The notes below the pieces were generated by a model. It saw only the letters and a list, made by a program, of their open reading frames with translations, made no database searches and was not told where the DNA came from. From positions 1 through 43,594 of the forward strand of contig JAFGTR010000075.1 in assembly GCA_016934055.1 (NCBI GenBank): a DNA stretch of 43,594 nt, in the 5' to 3' direction. Made by a program: the position numbers and the translations under genes. Origin of the DNA: Bacteroidales bacterium. GTDB taxonomy: Bacteria; Bacteroidota; Bacteroidia; Bacteroidales; UBA10428. Shown here in pieces: positions 8,420 through 18,343 of the stretch (position 1 is the stretch's first letter; each line of letters opens with the position of its first letter).

Positions 8420-11041
8420 TTACAGAATCGTAATTTTTGTCATTTTCAAATCTTTATGGTCTGAACTGTTTCCATAGAATACTTCATATTCACCCGGAGT
8501 TATCGCCATTTTATTCTGATTGCGGTCGAAGAATTCAAAAGATGAAGGAGGCAAATCAATCGTAACACTGCCTGTTTTTCCTGCCGCCACGTCAACGCGT
8601 TGAAAACCACGTAAGGTTTTCAGCGGACCATCGACATCGTTCACTTTTCGCACGTATACCTGCACAATCTCTGTACCAGCGCGCTTACCCGTGTTTTTAA
8701 CCGGAACGGTAATGCTGATGCTTTCACCGGCTTTTATGGCCGTTTTGCTCAGGGTCGCATTCCCTGTTTCAAAACGGGTATAACTCAGTCCGAATCCAAA
8801 CGGGAAAAGACAGTCGGTGGTGTATCGGTAGGTGCGGCCTTTCGTCGAATAATCCTCGAAATCGCCCAGTTTTTCGGAGTCTTTATAGAATGTCACAGGA
8901 AGTTTTCCCGAGGGATTGTAGTCTCCAAAGAGCACATCGGCAACCGCCTGACCGCCCGATTCACCGGCATACCAGGCCTGAAGGATGGCATCGCAGGTTT
9001 GGGTTTCAGGGGTTAACGCAATGGCAGAACCGGAACAGTTTACAAACACCACTTTCTTGCCGGCTGCTTTCAGGGCTTTCAGACAGTTGCGCTGAACCGA
9101 AGGCAATTCAATGTTGGTGCGGTCTCCGCCTTTGAAACCGGGATAGGAAACAGGCATTTCTTCGCCTTCGAGTTTGCCTGAAATTCCGCCGACAAAAACA
9201 ACCGTCTCAATGCCTTTCAGTTTGTTCACAAGTTCCGTATAATCAACATCCACTTCTCTGCCAAAATTAAATTCGATGTTGGCCTGCCAGTTATGGAGCT
9301 GCGCGTAACGGATTACGATGCTGTATTTTTTGCCGGCTTCAACCTTAAAAGGAATGCGCGAAGGCAATGTGCGCCAGTTATGGTACATCTGAACCTGTTC
9401 GCCGTTAACGAGCAGCTCGTAGTAACCGGTGGCACCGCCTTTAAACACCAACTCCTCAGAAATTTTTGGGGTAAATTCGGTTTCAAATAAAGCGGAAAAC
9501 CCTTCGAGCTTAACACCCGACGCAAATTCATGTTGACCGGCAGTGGTCATTTTTATAGGGTTAGTAATCTGTTGGGTGATGACCACATCTCCTTTCAGAT
9601 CACGATTGTTCCAATAGGTTACTTTAATTCCGGGTTTTCCTTCAAAAGAAAGCTGGTCGAAATAACTCCGGGTTACCTTGTCTTCCACCAGGTCGCAGCC
9701 TTTGTCATACAGGAATTTGTTTTCAGGAAGCTTTGTTTTAATCCCGTCGAGTATGGAAATGGTGCGCACCGGTGTACCGTTGTAGTTTCCCCACAACATC
9801 ACTTTGTCGTCGGCATTGGGACCGATCACGGCAATTTTTTTCGACGATTTCGAAAGGGGCAATAGGTTGTTTTCATTCCGCAACAGTGTCATGGTTTGCA
9901 GTGCCATCTCGAGCGCCAGTTGGCGGTGTTTTTCGTTGTTTAAAACAGATGCGGGAATTTTTGCCCAGGGCACCCGGGAATCATCGTCGAAATCACCCAG
10001 TTCGAAGCGGCCTGTCAGCACCCGCATCAGGCTCCTGTCTATGTCTTCTTCTCTGATCAACCCACGTTTAACACCTTCGGGCAGTGTTTTGTAGGGATAG
10101 TTTTCCCATACGCATTCCACATCGGTACCGGCCAGCACTCCTTTCGACGCTGCATGGACCGGCGTTGACGACACTTTGTGCGAATTGAAAAAATCGGTTA
10201 TGGCGCCACAGTCCGACACCACAATGTACCGGTAGCCCCATTCGTCGCGCAAAATGCGTTGCAGCAGGCGGGTGTTGCCACAGCAGGGTTCATCGTCAAG
10301 CCGCTGATAGGCGCACATTACCTGGCGTACATCGGCTTCCGTCACCAGTGCTTTAAAGGCAGGCAGGTAGGTTTCGTATAATTCACGGGGATCTACATGG
10401 TTGAGGTTAAGCTCGTGACGGCTCCATTCGGGACCCGAGTGCACCGCGTAGTGTTTGGCACAAGCCAGCAGTTTGCGGTACCTGGCATCGGAAGGTCCTT
10501 GCAGGCCTTTTACCACCTGCACGCCCATCCGGGACATCAAATACGGGTCTTCGCCATAGGTTTCCTGCCCCCGGCCCCAGCGCGGGTCGCGAAAAATATT
10601 CACATTGGGAGTCCATACCGAGAGGCTCAGAAAGCGCTTGTTTTCGTTGCCCATCTGCAGCCATTCATGATATTTGGCCCGTGCCTCGTCCGATACGGCA
10701 TCAAAAATCCGGTAAACCAGTTCATCGTTAAACGAGGCGGCCATCCCGATGGGTTGGGGAAATACCGTTACATTATCGTTGTTGGCATAGCCATGGAGGG
10801 CTTCGCTCCACCAGTTGAATTTTTTTATACCCAGGCGGGGAATGGCATCGCTCTGGTCGCACATTAAAGCGGCTTTTTCTTCGAGGGTCAACCTTGAAAT
10901 GAGGTCTTTGGCCCTTTCTTCAAAACTGAGATCAGGATTTTGGAAGGGATATTGCTGCCCGGAAGCAGCGACGAAATACCATGCGCTCATGGCAAAAAAG
11001 ACAATCCCTTTGATGTTCATTTGAATAAGTGACGACTTCAT
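8420..11041 (-). CDS. GH3 beta-xylosidase-like enzyme with PA14 insert
   Basis: The 873-residue protein has a signal peptide (about 1-29), a GH3 barrel with NIFRDPRWGRGQETYGEDP and the nucleophile motif VVSDCGAITDF (Asp277), and a GH3 C-domain interrupted by a PA14 module (about 462-600, with ELLVNGEQVQMYHNWR). The acid/base Glu should lie in LEGEEMPV at 625-628, ahead of GGDRTNIELP. An FN3-like domain closes the protein (about 760-873). The paired Cys in EPCCGN and the overall order resemble Bacteroidota xylan 1,4-beta-xylosidases. It lies between GH97 (18-base gap) and the larger GH3 (29-base gap), in a single transcription unit. Beta-xylosidase is favoured by context; beta-glucosidase or alpha-arabinofuranosidase activity cannot be excluded. 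Confidence 0.92.
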   Translation of the reverse strand: MKSSLIQMNIKGIVFFAMSAWYFVAASGQQYPFQNPDLSFEERAKDLISRLTLEEKAALMCDQSDAIPRLGIKKFNWWSEALHGYANNDNVTVFPQPIGMAASFNDELVYRIFDAVSDEARAKYHEWLQMGNENKRFLSLSVWTPNVNIFRDPRWGRGQETYGEDPYLMSRMGVQVVKGLQGPSDARYRKLLACAKHYAVHSGPEWSRHELNLNHVDPRELYETYLPAFKALVTEADVRQVMCAYQRLDDEPCCGNTRLLQRILRDEWGYRYIVVSDCGAITDFFNSHKVSSTPVHAASKGVLAGTDVECVWENYPYKTLPEGVKRGLIREEDIDRSLMRVLTGRFELGDFDDDSRVPWAKIPASVLNNEKHRQLALEMALQTMTLLRNENNLLPLSKSSKKIAVIGPNADDKVMLWGNYNGTPVRTISILDGIKTKLPENKFLYDKGCDLVEDKVTRSYFDQLSFEGKPGIKVTYWNNRDLKGDVVITQQITNPIKMTTAGQHEFASGVKLEGFSALFETEFTPKISEELVFKGGATGYYELLVNGEQVQMYHNWRTLPSRIPFKVEAGKKYSIVIRYAQLHNWQANIEFNFGREVDVDYTELVNKLKGIETVVFVGGISGKLEGEEMPVSYPGFKGGDRTNIELPSVQRNCLKALKAAGKKVVFVNCSGSAIALTPETQTCDAILQAWYAGESGGQAVADVLFGDYNPSGKLPVTFYKDSEKLGDFEDYSTKGRTYRYTTDCLFPFGFGLSYTRFETGNATLSKTAIKAGESISITVPVKNTGKRAGTEIVQVYVRKVNDVDGPLKTLRGFQRVDVAAGKTGSVTIDLPPSSFEFFDRNQNKMAITPGEYEVFYGNSSDHKDLKMTKITIL

Positions 11042-11059
11042 GGAGGTTGTATTATTAAG

Positions 11060-12979
11060 TTATTGTAATGGTTTTAAACTGGCTGCAAATCCGCCGCGGC
11101 GAAGCATTTTTACCTCAATTTCTGAGTTTTTATCGACGACCAAATACCGTATCGAAAGTTGAGTATCGTGTTCACCATCGGCAATCAAGGTTAGCTTGTA
11201 TTTTCCTCCTTCGGGCAAAAAGCTAAACCTGAGCGTTTTGTTCTTATCTCTGCGTACCTCGGCATTAATACCTCCAATGTACCAACAGTCTCCTTTTCGA
11301 CGAGCCAGAATGACGTCCTTTCCGGGATAACCATCAAGTAATTTGATATCGTCCCATGCATTTGGAACTTCGCGTAAAAAGTTTTTTGCGGCATCAGGTA
11401 GATTGTAGTAACCTTCTGGACGGTCGGCCATATGTTGCATTCCCGATTCAAACAGCACGCTCAGTGCCAGTTCATGCCCATATGATGTAATATGCGGATG
11501 TTGCGAGTTGGTAAAGGTAACAGGAGTATAATCCATTGAACCCACTACATTACGTGTAAAGGGCATTATGGTATTATGTTCGGGAGCCGTGGTCGTAAGT
11601 TCAGGATTGTTGTTGTACCACTCGGCACCCCGCACTCCTTCATAAGTCATAAGGTGCGGATAGGTTCGTGCCCAGCCGCGTGGCACCAGACAGCCATGGA
11701 AGTATACCATCATTTCGGCCTGGGCGGCATCATCCAAAATATCAAGATAGTAATCGATCATATACTGCTTTTCGCTGAGAAAGAAATCAATCTTTACCCC
11801 GGCAAATCCCAGGCTTTTAAGCCAGGCAAACTCCTTCATCCTGCTTTCGTGGGTTTTCATCCGATCGACCGGAGTTGCCGTAATCCACTTAAACATGCCT
11901 GAATTATACCAAATAAGAGGTTTCACACCTTTCGACAGGGCATACCTGGCAGCATCTTCAACATTACCACCATTGCCCATAGCATCCCATTCCCAATCGA
12001 ACAAAGTATAAGGCCAGTTCATGGCGGCAGCTAAATCGGTAAAACTACACACTGTTTTAAAGTCGCGGGTACCGTGGTTGTCCGACCAATAATTCCAGGA
12101 TACCAAACCCGGCTTTATCCAATCCATTTTTGTTAAAACTGAAGGGCTGGAAACATCATCAACCAATGTTGATGCTACAACATCTGCCAGGCTTCCCATA
12201 ATAATTACACGCCAGGGTGATTTCCACGGAAGGCTTATGGCGGGCAGGGCCTCTCCTTCTCCTTCTTCGGGATGTGGAAGGGTGACTTTGTAGGCTGAGC
12301 TTTTTGTGTGGTTGCTCAGTTTTGTTGCACCATAGTTCCGGTCCAGATCGGCTTCGTGGATAAGGTACCAGCAAGAACTGTCTGCAGCTTGGAAGAGTGC
12401 AGGATAACACCAATTTCCCTGAATATTCGCATCATTCATTTTGCGGTAAAGCCCTTCGTTTGAAAGATCGAATTTTTGGAGCCATCGTTCAGTGCCCTCC
12501 GGAATAACATAGGCTGTATGCTCATCACGTATTGTGAAGGATCCTCCCTTTTCGGGGAATTCATAACAAAAGGTCACTCCATCGTTATACGCCCTGACGA
12601 TGAGATTCAATCTGGCTTTACCAGGATTTTCGAAGGAAAACACTACCTCATTGGCCAGGTTGGAACAATGAGATCGCTTACCATGCAAAGCTGTATATTG
12701 TTCATTTATAAGGCGGGTTTTACCTGTTTTCAGCAATTTTAGTTCTTTCGAAAAGTCCTGATCGCTGCGCGAAAGTCCAAGCCATATTTCAGGTATGGGT
12801 TCGTGGATTTTTCCCTTATGGTTATATTTTATTTTTAAATACCATTCGCCGATATCTGCGCTTTGTTGATTGCAAAGTGCAATGCTGATTTTTTGATTGG
12901 GTGAAAAAACTTCAACCTGCTGCGATAGGGCATGAATTGTTCCAAGAACAATAAGACCTGAGATAACGATCCTCTTCAT
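11060..12979 (-). CDS. GH97 glycosidase, retaining (alpha-galactosidase-like) type
   Basis: The 639-residue protein has a signal peptide (about 1-20), the GH97 N-terminal beta-supersandwich (about 22-270), a catalytic barrel with FDWEWDAMGNGG near 327-338, and a C-terminal beta domain. The key stretch is AGVKIDFF with Asp398, followed by Glu447 in MTYEGVRGAEW. In GH97 an Asp at this strand end marks the retaining branch (the BtGH97b alpha-galactosidase type) rather than the inverting SusB-type alpha-glucosidases. It therefore probably removes alpha-galactosyl or beta-L-arabinopyranosyl caps and complements the GH27 at the end of the operon. It lies 96 bases after the GH10 gene and 18 bases before GH3. 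Confidence 0.92.
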   Translation of the reverse strand: MKRIVISGLIVLGTIHALSQQVEVFSPNQKISIALCNQQSADIGEWYLKIKYNHKGKIHEPIPEIWLGLSRSDQDFSKELKLLKTGKTRLINEQYTALHGKRSHCSNLANEVVFSFENPGKARLNLIVRAYNDGVTFCYEFPEKGGSFTIRDEHTAYVIPEGTERWLQKFDLSNEGLYRKMNDANIQGNWCYPALFQAADSSCWYLIHEADLDRNYGATKLSNHTKSSAYKVTLPHPEEGEGEALPAISLPWKSPWRVIIMGSLADVVASTLVDDVSSPSVLTKMDWIKPGLVSWNYWSDNHGTRDFKTVCSFTDLAAAMNWPYTLFDWEWDAMGNGGNVEDAARYALSKGVKPLIWYNSGMFKWITATPVDRMKTHESRMKEFAWLKSLGFAGVKIDFFLSEKQYMIDYYLDILDDAAQAEMMVYFHGCLVPRGWARTYPHLMTYEGVRGAEWYNNNPELTTTAPEHNTIMPFTRNVVGSMDYTPVTFTNSQHPHITSYGHELALSVLFESGMQHMADRPEGYYNLPDAAKNFLREVPNAWDDIKLLDGYPGKDVILARRKGDCWYIGGINAEVRRDKNKTLRFSFLPEGGKYKLTLIADGEHDTQLSIRYLVVDKNSEIEVKMLRRGGFAASLKPLQ

Positions 12980-13075
12980 ATTATAGGCAATATGTTTTTA
13001 TTTTACTGTCAGACGATACCCTTTTTATAGTATGCAGTAACTCACCTAAGGATACATTTCCTGATAGGATGATTT

Positions 13076-15997
13076 TCATTCTATCACGACCTTGCTGGTC
13101 GAAATATGCCCGTTCAGGTCAACAACCTGAATGAGATATACCCCTTTTTGATAAGCGGAAATATCAACCGTAATGGCTTCTGTGTTTTCAGGATTCCTGT
13201 AAACCACCACTCCCTGGCTGTTAAGGATCGTAACAGCGCCGTGGACGGATGGCCCTGTGATATAGATGTAACCGGATGCGGGATTAGGATAGATTAACAA
13301 ACTACCGTTTTGGGGTGAATCGATGGCCGTGAATCCAGACCTATTGGTAATATTGAAATTATCTATTACCGTCAGGCTGTTGCCGTTTATACCTTTTATC
13401 GTGCCCGGCTGATAGGAAAGCGTTACGATTTGTCCTTTGCTGATAGGTTCATTCAATGAAAAAGTGATTTTTGCCGAGTCAGTCCCTGTCTCGGTAAGGC
13501 TGATGATTTCAACCGGTTGGCCATCAACACTTATTGTGAATGCCTCTTGATTGGACAAAACATTTTGAAGCAGTGTTCCGAAAACGGCAGTGATCTTTGT
13601 TCCGGTGGTGTTTACCTCTGCTTTTACCAATGCAGGCCAGTTATTGCTGACAGCCATAACAGGAGAGTTTCCGCATGCAAAACCATTAGCCGGCATTAAA
13701 GTTCCCTTTGTATATTGAAGGGTGGGTTTGCTGCCTTTGAGAATGGGTGAGGCTAAGGTAAAAACAGCCAGGGTTGAATCATTCTCTTTGTAATCCAACC
13801 CACTGATGACGGCCGGCTGTCCGTCGACAGTGACAGCAAAGGAGGATAGATTTTCAACCAGGTTCAGCAAACGGGCATTGAACCTGGCTTCAATGTTCTG
13901 CCCGTCGTTGGTTACTTCAGCGCTTATCAATCCTGTTGTCAGGTTCTCTAAAGTTTCCGGACCGAATGCAACAGCTTTTCCTCCGTCAGATGAACGCAGG
14001 CTGCCGGGGAAATAGGAAACGGCCAGGTAATCGTTCGGTGTAACCGGACTTTGAAGCATGATTTCAACAATGCTGTCATTTTCGTTGTCCGTTTCAATGG
14101 ACTGAATCCGGACAGGATTGTCTGAGAAAAACTTAAAATCGCCTCCGGAAATGGATTCGTTTTGAACCGGTTTATCAAAAGATATATACAATGAAGTGTC
14201 GTTTAACAACCTTGCTTCAAGGAATACAGGACCTTTGAGAGCTGCATCAGCCTCGGACAAAACAAATATGGAGTCTTCGTTTGCCTGTATGCAAGGTATG
14301 GTGAAAACCTTAATGGTATCGCCGAATTGAACTTCCACGTTGTAATTCCCATAATATCCGTTGAAGAGGACAGGATCACTGCCCGATCCGACAGTGTCAA
14401 AACGGGTCGTCCATATGTTATGCGTGTAATGCATCAGGGAGTCTGCAGCGAGCTTGGGTTTATGATTGGCCTCAAACAGTCCTGTCCCTTCCCTCCAGAC
14501 TCCTCTGTCACTGAGTGCCCAGTTAACTATGCCGTTGACGGCCGGGTGGGAGAAAGCGATCTTCAGCACTTTTACTATATCGGCTGCCTGGTCTTCCTGG
14601 CCCAGGGGTCCGTTGTCGAATTCGGTGAATTTTATAGGCAGGCCTGCCTCAGCAACGATATTGATCTGGGTGACGAATTCCGTTACATTGGGCCGCATTC
14701 CTTCCCAGAAGTGCGCCTGCATACCAACACCGGTAACCGGAATACCCATGGATCTCATGTTGAGGATCATATCGCGGTATTTTTTAGCATCGCCCCACAC
14801 ATATTCAACATTGTAATCGTTGATGAACAGGTTGGCATCGGGATCGGCCGAACGCGCCCATTTGAAGCAGTTCCAGTTAATGGAATCACCCACCCGTGAA
14901 GCCAGGTAAGTGGCATGCAAGGGTTCATTCATGACATCATATTCTTTCACGATGCCTTTATAACGTGTAACTTCACGAATTACACGCATCTTGCAGGTGT
15001 CTGTTATGGCCTGTGCAGTAGGCAGGTCCTTAACCCAGCGCGGAGTAGCATGATCGTCTTCATAGTTATAGCCTCCCCAGAGCAGCGTGTGTGCCCTGAG
15101 TTCCCAGCCTATGCTCCTGGTCCAGTTTACAGCATTGTCAAATGCCTGGTAATTCGGGGCGGTATGCTGCGGCTGAATACCACTCCACTTGAATGAATTT
15201 CCAGAAACACCATAGTTGAAATATTTCTGCATGGCGGCTTTCATCCACTGCTCTTCGGTCGGATACCGCGAAGCATGCTGATCAAAGAAGTCCTGATCGC
15301 TTACATAAGTGTTGCCGTCATTTGTTGTCAGTGCTCCGCCTCCGCAGTTGATTCGGGTTATCCAGTCGCCTTCGGTTGTCTCAATTACCATTCCTTTGAT
15401 TGCGGCGTTGTCGACACTGGTTATGCATTCAATATTGACAAGCGTGTCTTTCGAAGTGAAATAGACGGCGGTATCCACGGCAATATTTCTTCCACCGGCT
15501 TCGGCAAAAATGTCATAACGGGTCAGGAACTTCTTCCCTTCAACGTAAACATCAAATAATCTCATGTTTGGACTTGAATGGTAGATCTCCGCCAGTTTAA
15601 AGGTGAGTTTGTAATTTTTGTCTTTCTGAACCGGAATGGCATAGGTCAGAAGAGACATCCACCGTTCGCTCTGGTAGATCTCCGCATCTGAATCAGCCTG
15701 GATGGATGCAGTGGTGGTATATACATTCCCATAGTTCACGGCTTCTTCGTATAGGTCGAAAGCGATACCAAAGGGAAATTCATGCTTGGCCATCCGCACA
15801 GAGACTTTGCCGGTAAATGGCTGGCCATTCTTGTCCAATATTTTAAGGCCGAATGTGCCTTTTCTTAACGTGTCAATACGTTCCTGCGCATTGGCATACC
15901 ATTGATCCAATGATTGCGCATTTAAAAAAAATGAAAAACCTGCCAGAACCATGATCAGGCTGATCTTACGGAATGAATGCTTTACCGGTGAATTCAT
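13076..15997 (-). CDS. GH10 endo-beta-1,4-xylanase with inserted malectin-like module and T9SS sorting domain
   Basis: The 973-residue protein has a signal peptide (about 1-27). The GH10 start (about 30-85) includes KHEFPFGIAF, which looks like barrel strand 1. A malectin-like module (about 88-240) interrupts the enzyme, and GH10 resumes at YPTEEQWMKAA. The acid/base is Glu358 in DVMNEPLH and the nucleophile is Glu459 in IKFTEFDNG. A short beta domain and three SwmB-like Ig repeats (about 590-885) follow, then a T9SS C-terminal domain (about 895-973, with LLIYPNPASGYIYI). It should be exported by T9SS and cut xylan at the cell surface. GH10 enzymes with a binding module inside the catalytic domain are known for Xyn10C of xus loci, and this gene occupies that position. 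In the malectin part the N-terminal signature RINCGGG comes after the body of the fold. It lies 152 bases after the double CE1 gene. Confidence 0.92.
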   Translation of the reverse strand: MNSPVKHSFRKISLIMVLAGFSFFLNAQSLDQWYANAQERIDTLRKGTFGLKILDKNGQPFTGKVSVRMAKHEFPFGIAFDLYEEAVNYGNVYTTTASIQADSDAEIYQSERWMSLLTYAIPVQKDKNYKLTFKLAEIYHSSPNMRLFDVYVEGKKFLTRYDIFAEAGGRNIAVDTAVYFTSKDTLVNIECITSVDNAAIKGMVIETTEGDWITRINCGGGALTTNDGNTYVSDQDFFDQHASRYPTEEQWMKAAMQKYFNYGVSGNSFKWSGIQPQHTAPNYQAFDNAVNWTRSIGWELRAHTLLWGGYNYEDDHATPRWVKDLPTAQAITDTCKMRVIREVTRYKGIVKEYDVMNEPLHATYLASRVGDSINWNCFKWARSADPDANLFINDYNVEYVWGDAKKYRDMILNMRSMGIPVTGVGMQAHFWEGMRPNVTEFVTQINIVAEAGLPIKFTEFDNGPLGQEDQAADIVKVLKIAFSHPAVNGIVNWALSDRGVWREGTGLFEANHKPKLAADSLMHYTHNIWTTRFDTVGSGSDPVLFNGYYGNYNVEVQFGDTIKVFTIPCIQANEDSIFVLSEADAALKGPVFLEARLLNDTSLYISFDKPVQNESISGGDFKFFSDNPVRIQSIETDNENDSIVEIMLQSPVTPNDYLAVSYFPGSLRSSDGGKAVAFGPETLENLTTGLISAEVTNDGQNIEARFNARLLNLVENLSSFAVTVDGQPAVISGLDYKENDSTLAVFTLASPILKGSKPTLQYTKGTLMPANGFACGNSPVMAVSNNWPALVKAEVNTTGTKITAVFGTLLQNVLSNQEAFTISVDGQPVEIISLTETGTDSAKITFSLNEPISKGQIVTLSYQPGTIKGINGNSLTVIDNFNITNRSGFTAIDSPQNGSLLIYPNPASGYIYITGPSVHGAVTILNSQGVVVYRNPENTEAITVDISAYQKGVYLIQVVDLNGHISTSKVVIE

Positions 15998-16069
15998 GAT
16001 TTTATTTAAATTATTGGTTACTGATTTTTATTGGTTGCAGAAACAGATTATAATGCAGGTTTCCGGATA

Positions 16070-16077
16070 CAAATTTA
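16070..16077 (-). promoter_or_regulatory. Possible Bacteroidota -7 promoter element upstream of GH10
   Basis: On the minus strand the sequence reads TAAATTTG, matching the TAnnTTTG -7 consensus, 72 bases before the GH10 start codon. No convincing TTTG -33 element is seen at the usual distance. It may be an internal promoter within the operon. Confidence 0.35.
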
Positions 16078-16149
16078 GCTTTCGGCTTTGCTGTGCTTTT
16101 ATGAATGGCATTAATCGAATTGTTGAATGTCAGATGGAATCTTGCAGAT

Positions 16150-18075
<1,926 letters not shown>

Positions 18076-18176
18076 TTATTGATTTATGTGTTATCTGAAT
18101 TCCTTTATTAGCGGAGGTTAAAACTTGACTTGCTCATATAACCCTTAACCAGTCAGAATCAATATGCCCGCCATTT

Positions 18177-18198
18177 TCTTTTGTGGCGTAACAAAAGA
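18177..18198. other. 8-bp dyad in leader of double CE1 gene
   Basis: Perfect arms TCTTTTGT/ACAAAAGA with a 6-base loop lie about 105-125 bases before the start of the CE1 gene. This is a possible protein-binding dyad or leader hairpin; no function is demonstrated. Confidence 0.3.
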
Positions 18199-18254
18199 GG
18201 CAGAATTTGTTTTTGATGAAAACGCTAAGGTTGAATCGCATTGTTAAGTTATTG

Positions 18255-18337
18255 CCCTGTACCAGGGATACCCTGAAAGGGTGGGAGGGTGTATAAAAAG
18301 TAAATAACCCTGGCAGGGTGTCAATACCCTGCCAGGG
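18255..18337. repeat. Cluster of CCCTG/CAGGG palindromes, likely terminator of the upstream gene
   Basis: A perfect inverted pair CCCTGGCAGGG (18308-18318) and CCCTGCCAGGG (18327-18337) with an 8-base loop begins 6 bases after the stop of the 1077-residue gene. On the minus strand the stem is followed by a T-rich run (TTATTTACTTTTTATA), so it can act as an intrinsic terminator. Weaker relatives follow: CCCTG-TAC-CAGGG at 18255-18267 and ACCCT-GAA-AGGGT just after it. The same 11-base arms occur again near 40055. Confidence 0.7.
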
Positions 18338-18343
18338 AGTATT

